NCBI RefSeq assembly: GCF_009765375.1
Contig: NZ_VTOK01000022.1
Coordinates: 1 to 47,493 of the forward strand
DNA length: 47,493 nucleotides
Reading direction: 5' to 3'
Source: Alteribacillus sp. YIM 98480
Lineage (GTDB): Bacteria; Bacillota; Bacilli; Bacillales; Marinococcaceae
The stretch's first letter is position 1, and the number at the start of each line of letters is the position of its first letter. Of the stretch, positions 27,394 through 36,943 are shown piece by piece. A model generated the notes under the pieces. The model was given only the letters and a program-made list of their open reading frames with translations. It did not search any database and was not told the origin of the DNA. The position numbers were made by a program, and so were the translations under genes.

Positions 27394-28509
27394 TCATGAT
27401 AAAACGGCTAGTGGCGTTTGTGAAGTATAACCCAAATCTTTTGCTATTGCTTCATATGTTATATTACCATTCGCTACATTTATCCCTTTTCTAAGAGCTT
27501 CGTTCTCTTTAGCGGATTGAACGATTCCTTTGTTCGCAATCTCAAGAGCATAAGGCACTGTAACATTTGTTAATGCAATCGTAGAAGTCCTAGGGACGGC
27601 ACCAGGCATATTAGCCACTGCATAATGCACCACATCATGCTTTATATACGTAGGATTATCATGCGTTGTAATCCGGTCAGCTGTTTCTATAATCCCGCCT
27701 TGATCAATGGCCACATCAACAACTACGGAACCAGCAGACATAGAAGCAATCATTTCTTCTGTTACGAGTTTCGGTGCCCTTGCTCCAGGTATTAACACTG
27801 CACCAATTACAAGATCTGATTGTTTAACTTCTTCATAGAGATTCATAGGATTAGACATTAGAGTTTGTATTTTACCGTTATACGTATTATCTATTTCACG
27901 GAGTCTTTGTGGATTTAAGTCGATAATCGTTACCTCAGCCCCTAAACCAGAAGCAATGATCGCTGCATTGGTTCCAACAACTCCTCCCCCAATGATAGTA
28001 ACTTTTCCACGCTTAACTCCCGGAACACCAGAAAGTAAAATCCCTTTTCCTTCTTTTGGTTTTTCAAGAAACTGGGCGCCAATTTGAGCAGCCATCCTGC
28101 CAGCCACTTCACTCATTGGAGTCAATAATGGCAAAACTCCATCCTTTTCTACGGTTTCATAAGCAACTGCCGTCATACCTGATTCCGTTAAAGCTTTAAC
28201 AAGTTTGGGTTCTGCTGCTAAATGAAGATAGGTAAATAAAATAAGATCTTCTCTGAAATATATAAATTCTTTCTCTAGTGGTTCTTTAACTTTCATGACC
28301 ATATCCGCTTGTTTCCAAACATCTTCCGGATTTGATTTAATTATCGCACCTGCTGTTTTATACTCTTCATTCGAAAAACCGCTCCCCTCTCCTGCTGCTG
28401 CCTCTATGAAAACATCATGTCCTGCTTTTATTAGAGATACTACGCCTGCCGGTGTTAATGCTACACGGTTTTCATTATTTTTTAATTCTTTTGGAACTCC
28501 GATAATCAT
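27394..28509 (-). CDS. ald: Alanine dehydrogenase
   Basis: This 371-residue NAD-dependent enzyme interconverts L-alanine with pyruvate and ammonia. It is used for alanine catabolism and in sporulation. It carries R15, K75 and H96 at the usual substrate and catalytic positions ([21 protein letters not shown]). The NAD motif is [20 protein letters not shown], and the C-terminal [18 protein letters not shown] is a family hallmark. The adeR-type activator gene lies directly upstream, as in B. subtilis. The two are separated by a hairpin, so they have separate transcripts. Confidence 0.95.
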   Translation of the reverse strand: MIIGVPKELKNNENRVALTPAGVVSLIKAGHDVFIEAAAGEGSGFSNEEYKTAGAIIKSNPEDVWKQADMVMKVKEPLEKEFIYFREDLILFTYLHLAAEPKLVKALTESGMTAVAYETVEKDGVLPLLTPMSEVAGRMAAQIGAQFLEKPKEGKGILLSGVPGVKRGKVTIIGGGVVGTNAAIIASGLGAEVTIIDLNPQRLREIDNTYNGKIQTLMSNPMNLYEEVKQSDLVIGAVLIPGARAPKLVTEEMIASMSAGSVVVDVAIDQGGIIETADRITTHDNPTYIKHDVVHYAVANMPGAVPRTSTIALTNVTVPYALEIANKGIVQSAKENEALRKGINVANGNITYEAIAKDLGYTSQTPLAVLS

Positions 28510-28590
28510 TGTTCGTCCCCCTATGTTTTTGTCTTACTGACATTATAGAGGAAGGTAATATGCTGCTTCATCGTTAATATTCCAAAAAAT

Positions 28591-28630
28591 GAGAGCAGCC
28601 GTTTGTGAAAATTCACAAATGACTGCTCTT
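28591..28630 (-). terminator. Terminator after the adeR-type gene
   Basis: GAGCAG, TTTGTGAA and their complements TTCACAAA, CTGCTC form a long stem with two mismatches and a very short loop. CATTTTTTGG follows on the minus strand. Confidence 0.75.
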
Positions 28631-29861
28631 AATCACTTAATTCGGTTAAACTAATTTCTAAAAGCAAAGATGATTTTTGATGGGCATTCCCTATATCTAT
28701 ATTGGTCAGCTCCTCCACTCGTTTCATTCTATAAGCCAATGTATTCACATGAATATGCAATTTTTTAGAAGCTTCTTTCATATTTGCATCATGCTGAAGA
28801 TAAACGGCCAAACTTTTGCATAAATCCGTATTATTTTTATGATCATATTCTTTTAGTAATTCTAATACAGGTTCTGTATAACTTTCTCGTTTCTTTTGCT
28901 CCAATAAAACCTTCGCATATCTGTAAAATCCTAATTCGTGATAAAACACAAATTTTTCTTTATCTGGTAGCAGCTGTTTATTTATTGTAATGACATCTAG
29001 AGCTTTCTCATAGCTATCTTTCACTTCTGAAAAATGTGAACACAACTCACCGCTTCCAGCAAGTACCTGGTTCACACCAATCCTCTCTTTTAACAACTGT
29101 ATACACTGTTTTATAAACAGACGAAGACTTTTTTCTTCTCTATTGTGCACTGGTTCCACAAGCATAATTAACATATTTCTATCAGTTGTATAAAATAATT
29201 TTTTTATCTTTTGAGATGTGTTTGTTATATACACAATATTTTTGTGAACGTGCTCAACCATTTCTTCATTTGTTTCAAACACAACAACAGAAAAATGCTG
29301 CGGCATTTTAGAAAACCAATTTTGAAGATCATTTTGAATACCTTCCTCTTCCATAACCTCGCCTGTTAGTAATCTCCAGAATAATTCTTGACTGTTTTTC
29401 TCTTGTTCTTTTTTCAGATAATGAACTTGTTGTAATTGAGTAACTGCTTTTGCTGCAGCTGCTTGCAGCAACGATGCCTCCCGCTCCCCAAAAGAGCGGT
29501 TTACTTCTAGGACCCATATATATCCTAATATCTCGTTACTTTTTTTTATTGAAACGGCCATGCGATTACCTAAACCAATTTCTTTTATTTCACGAATATA
29601 CATTGCCTCATTTTGGTGGTGAAGAGCAGGAATAATCCTTTCTTTCCAAAGTGTATTTATCACTTTTTCAGGTACTCGTCTTCCAATTATAGTAGAAACC
29701 CTGGCGGAATCCGTGTGTTCTTTATGGGTACTATATGCAAGCAGCCTGTGATTGGAATCCTCAATAGTCACCGGACCGTCAAGAAGTTCACTAATATAAT
29801 CAGCAAATTCTTCTAATGAATAAAACCGACGTTGAAATTTTCTCAAAAACTGTTCGACCAT
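28629..29861 (-). CDS. adeR: PucR/CdaR-type regulator, probable ald activator AdeR
   Basis: A regulator of about 410 residues. The N-terminal region (about 1-160) is GAF-like, a middle GGDEF-like CdaR domain follows, and a C-terminal PucR helix-turn-helix ends it (ANMKEASKKLHIHVNTLAYR, then MKRVEELTNIDI). In B. subtilis AdeR activates ald in response to alanine, and its gene is next to ald, as here. The start at 29861 has GGGGGAG five bases upstream. A frame extending 50 codons further has no ribosome site and is not used. Confidence 0.85.
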   Translation of the reverse strand: MVEQFLRKFQRRFYSLEEFADYISELLDGPVTIEDSNHRLLAYSTHKEHTDSARVSTIIGRRVPEKVINTLWKERIIPALHHQNEAMYIREIKEIGLGNRMAVSIKKSNEILGYIWVLEVNRSFGEREASLLQAAAAKAVTQLQQVHYLKKEQEKNSQELFWRLLTGEVMEEEGIQNDLQNWFSKMPQHFSVVVFETNEEMVEHVHKNIVYITNTSQKIKKLFYTTDRNMLIMLVEPVHNREEKSLRLFIKQCIQLLKERIGVNQVLAGSGELCSHFSEVKDSYEKALDVITINKQLLPDKEKFVFYHELGFYRYAKVLLEQKKRESYTEPVLELLKEYDHKNNTDLCKSLAVYLQHDANMKEASKKLHIHVNTLAYRMKRVEELTNIDIGNAHQKSSLLLEISLTELSD

Positions 29862-29881
29862 CTTGACTCCCCCAATATGTA

Positions 29882-30766
29882 CTAAAATAAACAATAATCT
29901 GGGAATTCTGTACTCAACCATATATATAAAGCGGCATAACTTGCATAAGGGGACCACTGCTTCCCACGTTCTTTTATCTCTTCTACAGAAGGTTTGTGAT
30001 CTTTTCCCCAAAGTTTCTTTAAACCATTTTGAATTCCAATATCACCTGCTGGCAAAAGATTCTCTCTTCCTAATCCAAACAATAAAAAGCATTGAGCTGT
30101 CCAAGGGCCAATACCACGAATCGATGTTAAATCTTGAATTATTTCTTCATCTCTTTTGTAGGTCAAATTCTTTAGATTAAGGCTGTTTTTTTCAATTAGC
30201 TTTGATGTATCGATAACGTATTCTGCTTTTCTTTTACTAAATTGGAGTTGTTGTAAATCAAATGGTGAAAGGCCAGCAATTTTTTCAGGGGCAGGATAAA
30301 ACCAAGCACCATCTACTTGTTCCCCATATGTTTGAACAAAACGGGTAGTTAGCGTATAAGCAAATTTCATATTCAGCTGTTGGTGAATAATAGTTTTCAT
30401 TAAACAGCCATATAACTCAAAATCAAGAGCAAGCGGGACGCCTGCAAAACACTTGAAAAGGGGAGCTAAATCTGTTGTTAAAAAATGATCATATATTTTG
30501 GACAAGGGACGTTCCCATAAAAATATTCTATTCACTTGATAAAAAGCTGCTTCTTTACTGACCCTTTCTCCAAATAGTTCAGCTTTTACTCCAGAAGAAG
30601 TATCACTAAATTGCAGCAATACACCTTCTTTTATACCTCCATCTTCCACAGGTATTCGAATAGAATGCAATGATTTATTAATGCTTAATAATGGATCTGC
30701 TTTCATTCGTTTGAGAAGCAGTTTGTAATTATACAAATTCGTCAGTTCCTTTTCTATTTTCCACAC
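29882..30766 (-). CDS. DNA-3-methyladenine glycosylase (AlkA/HhH-GPD)
   Basis: About 294 residues; base-excision repair of alkylated purines. It has the helix-hairpin-helix SIRGIGPWTAQCFLLFGLG and the catalytic Asp (about 242) in LLPAGDIGIQNGL. IIHQQLNMKFAYTLTTRF opens the glycosylase fold. The N-terminal 110 residues resemble the AlkA_N beta domain. The gene corresponds to the YfjP type of Bacillus. GTG at 30766 follows GGGGGGAG and is preferred over the TTG at 30787, which precedes that site. Confidence 0.87.
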   Translation of the reverse strand: MWKIEKELTNLYNYKLLLKRMKADPLLSINKSLHSIRIPVEDGGIKEGVLLQFSDTSSGVKAELFGERVSKEAAFYQVNRIFLWERPLSKIYDHFLTTDLAPLFKCFAGVPLALDFELYGCLMKTIIHQQLNMKFAYTLTTRFVQTYGEQVDGAWFYPAPEKIAGLSPFDLQQLQFSKRKAEYVIDTSKLIEKNSLNLKNLTYKRDEEIIQDLTSIRGIGPWTAQCFLLFGLGRENLLPAGDIGIQNGLKKLWGKDHKPSVEEIKERGKQWSPYASYAALYIWLSTEFPDYCLF

Positions 30767-30902
30767 ATGACTCCCCCCTTGCTTCAAAAATCTTTTTTCT
30801 GTATTATACCATGTCCTCCTTCATTTCCTAAACTTACTAGCCCGTGAAGACTTTATTATTTGGTAAAATAGAAGCAATTCCAACAAAAAAAGGAGGATAT
30901 CA

Positions 30903-31244
30903 TTGACTATATCTACAGACCTAGCTTCTATCCATATTTTGTCTTCAGTCTATCAATCTAACAACATTTCTGAAACTTTCTCAAAAACTGTTAATACATT
31001 GTGTGAAAAAGTGGATTATATTAATTGGGCAGGGATATACTTGCATGAAAATGAAGAAACCCGCCTTCATGCTTTTGCTGACGACGGAGAAAACATGCAA
31101 AGTCAACTAGCTTTTCCAATTAAAAACCGTAACAAAGAAATTGGTGTATTAGTAGTAAAAAGCAAACAATGGATTGTATTTGATGTAACAGATGTTTCTA
31201 CTCTTGAAACGGTAGCTTCTGAATTAGGTGATCTTTGTACATAA
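30903..31244 (+). CDS. Short GAF-domain protein
   Basis: This 113-residue protein consists of little more than a GAF-like fold: helix, then CEKVDYINWAGIYLHEN, LHAFADDGENMQSQLAFPIKN and EIGVLVVKSKQWIVFDVTDVSTLETVASEL. It resembles the free-methionine-(R)-sulfoxide reductase/GAF group but lacks that enzyme's set of three active-site cysteines (only C33 and C112 are present), so it is probably a sensor or a remnant. It has a TTG start with AAAGGAGG six bases upstream. Confidence 0.75.
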   Translation: MTISTDLASIHILSSVYQSNNISETFSKTVNTLCEKVDYINWAGIYLHENEETRLHAFADDGENMQSQLAFPIKNRNKEIGVLVVKSKQWIVFDVTDVSTLETVASELGDLCT

Positions 31245-31263
31245 ATACATATTTACACACTTA

Positions 31264-31296
31264 GGACGGAAGCTCCCATGAACTTCCGTCCTTTTC
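31264..31296. terminator. Terminator between the GAF gene and pdaA
   Basis: GGACGGAAG pairs with CTTCCGTCC around ctcccatgaa and is followed by TTTT. The genes converge. Confidence 0.82.
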
Positions 31297-31303
31297 CAAT
31301 TGT

Positions 31304-32074
31304 TTAAGGGGTTTTAAACAATAAGTCATCCAAACTTTTAAAGGTATATCCTTGTTTTTCACATTCATCAATTACTTTTTCTAAAGCTTCCGCGTTATCT
31401 TCTGAAACAGAGTGTAAAAGCATTACTGCTCCCGGGTGAACTCTTCTCATAATACTTTTATAAGCATGATCTGGTCCTTTCTGACCATTTGTTTCCCAAT
31501 CTACGTAAGCAAACGACCAAAAAACATTGATATACCCCATTTTTTGAGTTTGAGCAAGCGACCTTTCATTAAAGGTTCCTTGCGGAGGTCTTAAGTAAAT
31601 CATATCTTTTTCACCAGTAATTTGTTCGTATTCTTCCTTCACTTTTGACAATTCTTTTTTCATCCGCTTTTCGCTTATTTCAGGCAAACTTGGGTGATGC
31701 CATGAATGATTGCCAACAATGTGGCCTTCTTCCTTCATTCTTTTAACCAGATCGGGAGCCGATTTCAAATAATGACCGGTTACAAAAAAAGCGGCTGGAA
31801 CATCCTTTTCTTTCAATACGTCCAAAATATCAGCTGTATAGCCATTTTCGTACCCATTGTCAAAGGTCAAATATAATGTTTTGTGATTGGGGTCCCCTAT
31901 AAAAAAACCACCGTATTTGTCGAGTAAATCTTTATACATTTCTTCCGTATCAGATGGCTCATTATTTTTAGCAGGCTTAAAATTCCATCTATATATTTCT
32001 TCACCAAGTGCAGTGTCAATTGAAGAAGAAAGACTTAGGAAGAGGAATAAAAAAGTAACAATAATATATTTCAT
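31304..32074 (-). CDS. pdaA: Polysaccharide deacetylase, PdaA-like (muramic delta-lactam pathway)
   Basis: This 256-residue secreted enzyme has a signal peptide (about 1-24, FLFLFLSLSSSIDTALG). The NodB homology domain has LTFDNGYENGYT (Asp72), the zinc ligands in GNHSWHHPSL (H123, H127), RPPQGTFNERSL and the C-terminal VMLLHSVSEDNAEAL. PdaA removes acetyl groups from muramic acid so that muramic-delta-lactam can form in spore cortex. The DNGYE pattern, in place of the more common DDGP, is typical of PdaA. Expression in the forespore is expected; no promoter was identified. Confidence 0.88.
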   Translation of the reverse strand: MKYIIVTFLFLFLSLSSSIDTALGEEIYRWNFKPAKNNEPSDTEEMYKDLLDKYGGFFIGDPNHKTLYLTFDNGYENGYTADILDVLKEKDVPAAFFVTGHYLKSAPDLVKRMKEEGHIVGNHSWHHPSLPEISEKRMKKELSKVKEEYEQITGEKDMIYLRPPQGTFNERSLAQTQKMGYINVFWSFAYVDWETNGQKGPDHAYKSIMRRVHPGAVMLLHSVSEDNAEALEKVIDECEKQGYTFKSLDDLLFKTP

Positions 32075-32238
32075 TTGGCATTCCTCCGATTTTTACTTTA
32101 TAGGTTCTACTTTTCCTCGTTCTTTATTCAAAAGAGCACTTAGTTCATATGAGGCACTTTAATACTTTATATGAATAAAATAATTTTCATTATAAAAAGG
32201 GTTTTATCCATCTAAGAAAAATGATATAAATAATAATA

Positions 32239-32252
32239 AGTAAGCGTTTTCA
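32239..32252 (+). promoter_or_regulatory. cre-like site (CcpA) before abgT
   Basis: AGTAAGCGTTTTCA matches the consensus TGWAARCGYTWWCA at 13 of 14 positions. It lies about 165 bases before the transporter start. If it is upstream of the promoter it could activate, and if within the leader it could repress. Confidence 0.5.
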
Positions 32253-32293
32253 TTTTTTGAAGGGTGGTATGTTTATGTTCATAACAAGTAATT

Positions 32294-32309
32294 GTTACTA
32301 AATAGTAAC
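32294..32309 (+). promoter_or_regulatory. Inverted repeat in the abgT upstream region
   Basis: GTTACTA-AA-TAGTAAC is a perfect 7-base inverted repeat, a possible operator. The rest of the 340-base gap is very AT-rich, with several weak -35/-10 pairs and no single clear promoter. Confidence 0.4.
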
Positions 32310-32415
32310 TTATAAGCTTAAAATGTAAACGAATTGTATTTTATTTGTAATGTTTTTGTATATTATTTTAGAATACTATATTATTGTTTATATATTTAAA
32401 AGGGGGAAATACATT

Positions 32416-33948
32416 ATGGCGGAGGATGCCAAAAAACAAGGGATTGTCCAGCGTTCACTGGACGTTATAGAAAAGGTAGGCAACAAACTGCCGCACCCGA
32501 TTACTTTATTTGCTATTTTAGCTATATTTGTCGTTATTGCATCCGCTGTTCTTTCTAACGCTGGATTACAGATTGAAGATCCGGCAGAAGAAGGAGAGAT
32601 CATTACTATCACCAATCTTCTTTCTAGTGATGGCATTGAATACATGTTCACAAGCATGGTTGAGAATTTTATTAATTTCGCACCGCTCGGTGTTGTTCTT
32701 GCAACAATGATCGGCATCGGGATTGCCGAGCGGACTGGACTTATTGGTGTCCTTTTGCGCAGTTTTGTTTTATCTGTACCTAAATTTCTTCTTACAGGAG
32801 GATTAGTTTTTGCAGGTATCATGTCAAGCGTAGCTTCCGATGCAGGCTATGTCGTTCTTCCGCCTCTTGGTGCCATGCTTTTTGCCGCTTTAGGGAGACA
32901 CCCTCTCGCTGGGCTGGCTGCAGCATTCGCCGGAGTGTCAGCCGGCTTTAGTGCTAATTTATTACTTTCTGCTACAGATCCGATGCTCGGGGAATTAACA
33001 ATACAAGCAGCAGCTACTATTGATGCTGCATACGCAGAGGGTATGAACAATGCAATGAACTATTACTTTATCATAGCATCTACGTTCTTTTTAACTATTG
33101 TTGGTACGTTGGTAAGTGAAAAAATCGTAGAACCGCGTTTGGGAACTTATAAAGAAGTGAATACCGAAGAACTGCAGGACATTACTTCTCAAGAGAAAAA
33201 AGGTATGCTTTGGGCAGGAATTTCCACTCTTGTTACCGCCTTTTTACTCGCATTGTTAATTGTCCCTCCTGGCGCTCCATTACGTGGAGAAGACGGGGCT
33301 ATTGTCCAATCTCCATTTATGAGTTCATTAGTTGTTGTCATACTCATCATTTTCTTTGTACCTGGCTTAGTATATGGAATAGTGACAAGATCCATAAAAA
33401 ACGACAAAGACGTTGCAAATCAGCTTTCAGAAACAATGGCATCGATGGGAATGTTTATCGTCCTTGCGTTTACAGCCGGTCAATTTGTCGCTTATTTCAA
33501 TGAAACGAATATGGGGCTTTTGTTAGGAGTATACGGAGCTGAATTTTTAGACACTATTAATTTAAGCGGGATTCCTTTAATTATCGCCTTTGTTATTATA
33601 ACAGGTTTTATTAACTTATTTATCGGAAGTGCGTCTGCTAAGTGGGCAATTATGGCACCAGTTTTTGTTCCAATAATGATGCTGCAAGGTTATTCACCTG
33701 AGCTTACCCAAATGGCTTATCGTGTAGCTGATTCTACTACCAACATTATTACTCCATTAATGACTTATTTTGCAATCATTATTGCGTTTGCTCAAAAATA
33801 TGACAAAAAAATGGGGATTGGATCCTTAATCTCTGTCATGCTGCCTTACTCTATTATATTCATGATTACATGGACCATTATGTTAATTGTCTGGATGGCT
33901 TTCGGGATTGATCTTGGACCAGGCGCCCCTATTGAATATAACGGTTAA
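32416..33948 (+). CDS. AbgT family transporter (p-aminobenzoyl-glutamate/antimetabolite)
   Basis: This 510-residue membrane protein has about 11-12 helices. Family segments include GNKLPHPITLFAILAIFV at the N-terminus, FAPLGVVLATMIGIGIAER, SSVASDAGYVVLPPLGA, GVSAGFSANLLLSATDP, FIGSASAKWAIMAPVFVP and DSTTNIITPLMTYFAII. AbgT proteins import p-aminobenzoyl-glutamate or export sulfonamides. Proton coupling is expected, though sodium coupling cannot be excluded in a salt-tolerant host. The start at 32416 follows AAAAGGGGG by nine bases. An in-frame ATG at 32350 lacks a ribosome site. Confidence 0.9.
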   Translation: MAEDAKKQGIVQRSLDVIEKVGNKLPHPITLFAILAIFVVIASAVLSNAGLQIEDPAEEGEIITITNLLSSDGIEYMFTSMVENFINFAPLGVVLATMIGIGIAERTGLIGVLLRSFVLSVPKFLLTGGLVFAGIMSSVASDAGYVVLPPLGAMLFAALGRHPLAGLAAAFAGVSAGFSANLLLSATDPMLGELTIQAAATIDAAYAEGMNNAMNYYFIIASTFFLTIVGTLVSEKIVEPRLGTYKEVNTEELQDITSQEKKGMLWAGISTLVTAFLLALLIVPPGAPLRGEDGAIVQSPFMSSLVVVILIIFFVPGLVYGIVTRSIKNDKDVANQLSETMASMGMFIVLAFTAGQFVAYFNETNMGLLLGVYGAEFLDTINLSGIPLIIAFVIITGFINLFIGSASAKWAIMAPVFVPIMMLQGYSPELTQMAYRVADSTTNIITPLMTYFAIIIAFAQKYDKKMGIGSLISVMLPYSIIFMITWTIMLIVWMAFGIDLGPGAPIEYNG

Positions 33949-33957
33949 TCTTAGAGA

Positions 33958-33998
33958 AAGACGCTGCATCAGCACCTGAACTGCAGCGTCTTTTTTAA
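33958..33998. terminator. Terminator between abgT and the phosphatase gene
   Basis: AAGACGCTGCA pairs with TGCAGCGTCTT around about 13 bases and is followed by TTTT. Confidence 0.85.
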
Positions 33999-34008
33999 TA
34001 CCGGAGTT

Positions 34009-34617
34009 TTACTCGATTGATTCTAAATGATGATACTGATTTATATAATGAATAGAAAGTTTATCGCCTCTCCAGCTTAGTTTGGTCACTCCTGTATTGT
34101 TTATCTGAAATGGACGGTGCAGTGTATTCCATTGTTCTCCAGCGAGCAGATACATTAGGAAAATAGTGAGGAAGCCGCCGTGAGAAACGACAGCAGCTTT
34201 TTCATTTTCTTTTATGTTCATTAACGTTTTATAAAAATGACGGCATCTTGCTGTTATTTGTTCATCTGTCTCCGTTCCAGCAAGTCCTGACTGAAGTAAA
34301 TTTTTATTTTTCACTTCAGGGTATTCCTCATATATTTGTTCTCTTGTTTTGCCTTCGAGCGGTCCTAAATGTATTTCTCGAAACTCTTTTGAAGCGATGG
34401 TTTGAACAGATTGATACTTTTCTAAAGCTTTTGCTGTTTCATATGCTCTAGCCAGATCACTGCTGTAAAGGTAGTCAAGTTTAACTGTTGAAAAATATTT
34501 CCCCAGCTTAACCGCTTGTTTTTTTCCTTTCGTAGTTAAGTCAAAATCTTCACAGCCTTGCAATTTAGCTTCGCGATTGCCTTCTGATTCACCATGCCTT
34601 ATTAAATAAATCTCCAT
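34009..34617 (-). CDS. Histidine phosphatase family protein
   Basis: About 202 residues. The catalytic LIRHGESEGNREAKLQG (His8) lies at the N-terminus, followed by YSSDLARAYETAKAL, EIHLGPLEGKTREQI and the second histidine in VVSHGGFLTIFL. This is the phosphoglycerate-mutase-like fold. Most small members are broad phosphatases or alpha-ribazole phosphatase-like, and no cobalamin genes are nearby. The start at 34617 is supported by GAGAGGACAGGG upstream and by the family N-terminus. It starts 14 bases after the small gene upstream and is probably co-transcribed. Confidence 0.88.
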   Translation of the reverse strand: MEIYLIRHGESEGNREAKLQGCEDFDLTTKGKKQAVKLGKYFSTVKLDYLYSSDLARAYETAKALEKYQSVQTIASKEFREIHLGPLEGKTREQIYEEYPEVKNKNLLQSGLAGTETDEQITARCRHFYKTLMNIKENEKAAVVSHGGFLTIFLMYLLAGEQWNTLHRPFQINNTGVTKLSWRGDKLSIHYINQYHHLESIE

Positions 34618-34631
34618 CCTACCCTGTCCTC

Positions 34632-34820
34632 TCAATCCCAATCTTGTTTAAATTGTTTTATTTTAACTTTTATTTGATCAAACATATGATCAAGTCGTTC
34701 TAAATCAGATGACTTGACGTCGTCTGTTTCTTCCATCTGTTCTACCATTTCCTGTATCAATATCACTCGCTGCCTCAAATACTTTAATTGACGCTTTTTA
34801 TTATGAACTGGGCTGCTCAT
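34632..34820 (-). CDS. Small coiled-coil protein (SE1561-like)
   Basis: This 62-residue, fully helical, charged protein begins MSSPVHNKKRQLKYLRQRV and ends FDQIKVKIKQFKQDWD. The ending and size resemble the SE1561 family of small Firmicutes proteins of unknown function. GAGGGGGAAGTT directly precedes the ATG at 34820. It lies between a MATE exporter and a phosphatase, all leftward with short gaps. Confidence 0.65.
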   Translation of the reverse strand: MSSPVHNKKRQLKYLRQRVILIQEMVEQMEETDDVKSSDLERLDHMFDQIKVKIKQFKQDWD

Positions 34821-34839
34821 AACTTCCCCCTCTTCTCTT

Positions 34840-36201
34840 TTAGTTATCTTTTTGTTCTTCGTGAAAAATATTAATATTTCTCCATTTCCCAAATCGATAA
34901 TAGGAAGCAGCTATCACACTACTAACAACAAAACTCAATCCAATACCTATAGCAATGCCGATTTCAGAAAAGATAGAGGAGAAGGCCCAAGCAAGCGGAA
35001 AACGCAGCACCCAGAAAGAAATAATGTTAAGAACGAGCACTTGAAACATGGCCCCTGAAGACCGAACAATTCCATTTAATACAAAATTAATGCCTAAAAA
35101 CGGATAAAAGAAGGCTATAATTTTAAGGTAAGACGCACCAAAATCAATGGTTGCTTGATCTTCCACAAACATCCCCATCAATAGCCCGGCAGATAGAAAT
35201 ACAAACAAGCTGATCGTTAAAGAAACACTAACAATTAAAAGCAAACCACTCTTTGCTATGTCATTAACTCGGTGCCATTTATCAGCCCCTATATTTTGCC
35301 CAGCCATACTCGTAATAGCAGAACCCAGCGTTATAGCAGGAAGCATAATAACACTGTCTATACGTTGTGCTGCACCATAACCTGCTATGACTGTTTCCCC
35401 AAAAGACGTTACAACAGTCATAATAGCAAGCACACCACCTGAAATGGCCATCATTGAAAAACCAGATGGAAGTCCTAGTTTAAAAATTCTCTTAAATTCC
35501 GGCCACGGCGGAGGTGATGGAATAGTAAACGGCAGACCTCTTTTCTTTATAGAATAAACAATTCCGAAAAGAAATGCGCTGCCTTGGGAAAGGACTGTGG
35601 CATAAGCGGCTCCTTCCATTCCATAATTAAGCACAGATATGAATACGGGATCTAATACCGTATTTAAAATTACTGCTAAAAAAATAAAACGCAAAGGTGT
35701 TTTACTATCCCCAACCGCACGCAGCACCGTTCCAATAAAATTATAGCCAAACAAAAATATGATCCCAATGAAATTAATACGTAAGTAATTTAAAGCCATG
35801 GGCATGATACTTTCTGGTGTTCCCATCCATTTAAGAATAAACGGAGATAAAAAATAACCTGCCGCGCCTAAAAAAATCGATAGTGTTCCTAATACAAATA
35901 CAAAAGCATTTAATGAAACACGCAGCCCTTCATTGTCTTTTGCCCCTGTTCTTTGTGAAAGCACAGTCAATGTCGCACTATTGATACCAATAATAAATGA
36001 TAATATAGTGAATATAATAGTCGCGGAAATAGATACAGCTCCTAGAGCATCTGCTCCAATCAAGTTACCTACCCATAAACTGTCAATAATTTGATAGGAA
36101 CTTTGAAGAAGGTTTCCTAAAAAGATGGGAGTAGCAAAAAAAATCATTTTTTTCATGATGCTGCCTTCTGTAAAATCCATTTGTTTATTTTCGATACCCA
36201 T
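34840..36201 (-). CDS. MATE family efflux transporter
   Basis: This 453-residue protein has about 12 membrane helices in two similar halves. Typical family segments are FATPIFLGNLLQSSYQIID, SLWVGNLIGADALGAVSIS and, at the start of the second half, KLGLPSGFSMMAISGGVL with GYGAAQRIDSVIMLPAITLG. It exports drugs or cationic metabolites, coupled to sodium or protons. The ATG at 36201 has GGAGAG six bases upstream; a longer frame from 36255 has none. It is likely first in a unit with the two small genes downstream. Confidence 0.9.
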   Translation of the reverse strand: MGIENKQMDFTEGSIMKKMIFFATPIFLGNLLQSSYQIIDSLWVGNLIGADALGAVSISATIIFTILSFIIGINSATLTVLSQRTGAKDNEGLRVSLNAFVFVLGTLSIFLGAAGYFLSPFILKWMGTPESIMPMALNYLRINFIGIIFLFGYNFIGTVLRAVGDSKTPLRFIFLAVILNTVLDPVFISVLNYGMEGAAYATVLSQGSAFLFGIVYSIKKRGLPFTIPSPPPWPEFKRIFKLGLPSGFSMMAISGGVLAIMTVVTSFGETVIAGYGAAQRIDSVIMLPAITLGSAITSMAGQNIGADKWHRVNDIAKSGLLLIVSVSLTISLFVFLSAGLLMGMFVEDQATIDFGASYLKIIAFFYPFLGINFVLNGIVRSSGAMFQVLVLNIISFWVLRFPLAWAFSSIFSEIGIAIGIGLSFVVSSVIAASYYRFGKWRNINIFHEEQKDN

Positions 36202-36271
36202 CTTTTTCTCTCCTGTTCTAGCTCGATCGTTTCTATTGGTATGTTTCTCTAACAACCTTTCAGGTCAGCTA

Positions 36272-36655
36272 TCATTTTTTTAATTCAAACGTTTCCGTAA
36301 TATGAATACTATCCTTAACAGACTGCACCATCGAACAATTTTTTCGTGTCCATTCCAAATTTTTCTTCATTTGTGTTTCTGTTACATTCTCAGCATAAAC
36401 GATAAAATGCAAATGAATTTCTTGTACTTCATTTGCTCCTTGCTCACTTCTTTTAACGTCCGCTTTTATATAAATATCTTTAATAGTCTGCCTGCGTTTT
36501 TCCATAATTTTTCTTAGTACCCCGCCGCTGCAAACAGCAACCGAAGAAACAAGCAATTGATACGGTCTAAAGCCATGGTCTGCATTGCCAGAAATTTGTA
36601 AGTCTCCAAACTCTGTTTCTGTAGTAAAACTGTTTTCTTGCATCCAAAATTCCAT
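36272..36655 (-). CDS. OsmC/Ohr family protein
   Basis: A 127-residue OsmC-fold protein. Both cysteines are at the family positions: VSSVAVCSGGVLRKIM (about C47) and WTRKNCSMVQSV (about C107). The sequence is nearer the OsmC/YhfA subgroup than Ohr. It would reduce organic peroxides with a thiol donor, but this is not certain for the subgroup. AGAGGAGAG lies nine bases upstream. It is 70 bases upstream of the MATE gene. Confidence 0.82.
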   Translation of the reverse strand: MEFWMQENSFTTETEFGDLQISGNADHGFRPYQLLVSSVAVCSGGVLRKIMEKRRQTIKDIYIKADVKRSEQGANEVQEIHLHFIVYAENVTETQMKKNLEWTRKNCSMVQSVKDSIHITETFELKK

Positions 36656-36856
36656 GTATGTTTTCTCTCCTCTGTTTATAATAACTCCCCTTATTTTTAA
36701 AAAAATAAATCAGATACGTCAAGGGACTATGAAAATTTCAAGGATTCTTTATATATATTAACAGAATCATCGTAGTTTTCATTGCATTATGCTTTAGATC
36801 GTTTATTTAAAAATCAGCAATATCCTTATGTAACTAACATCATTAGAAATAATCGG

Positions 36857-36940
36857 CTTACCGCCGAGTCCTTATGGCGGAAGTCGTAGTTTTAGTTATA
36901 CTTTGTTCCTTTAACAAAGTTAAACTTTCTTAAAGTATAA
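36857..36940 (+). repeat. R2 interspersed repeat, copy 1
   Basis: It begins CTTACCGCCGAGTCC, with the hairpin CCGCC/GGCGG, continues GTAGTTTTAG, and ends with TTATACTTT and AAAGTATAA as 9-base inverted arms. It lies directly beyond the terminator of the leftward release-factor gene. The remainder of the gap 36656-36856 shows nothing recognised. Confidence 0.75.
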
Positions 36941-36943
36941 AAT

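Noticed and set aside
32388-32822. 144-codon leftward frame antisense to abgT
   Set aside because: It lies wholly opposite a well-conserved transporter gene and has no start signal.
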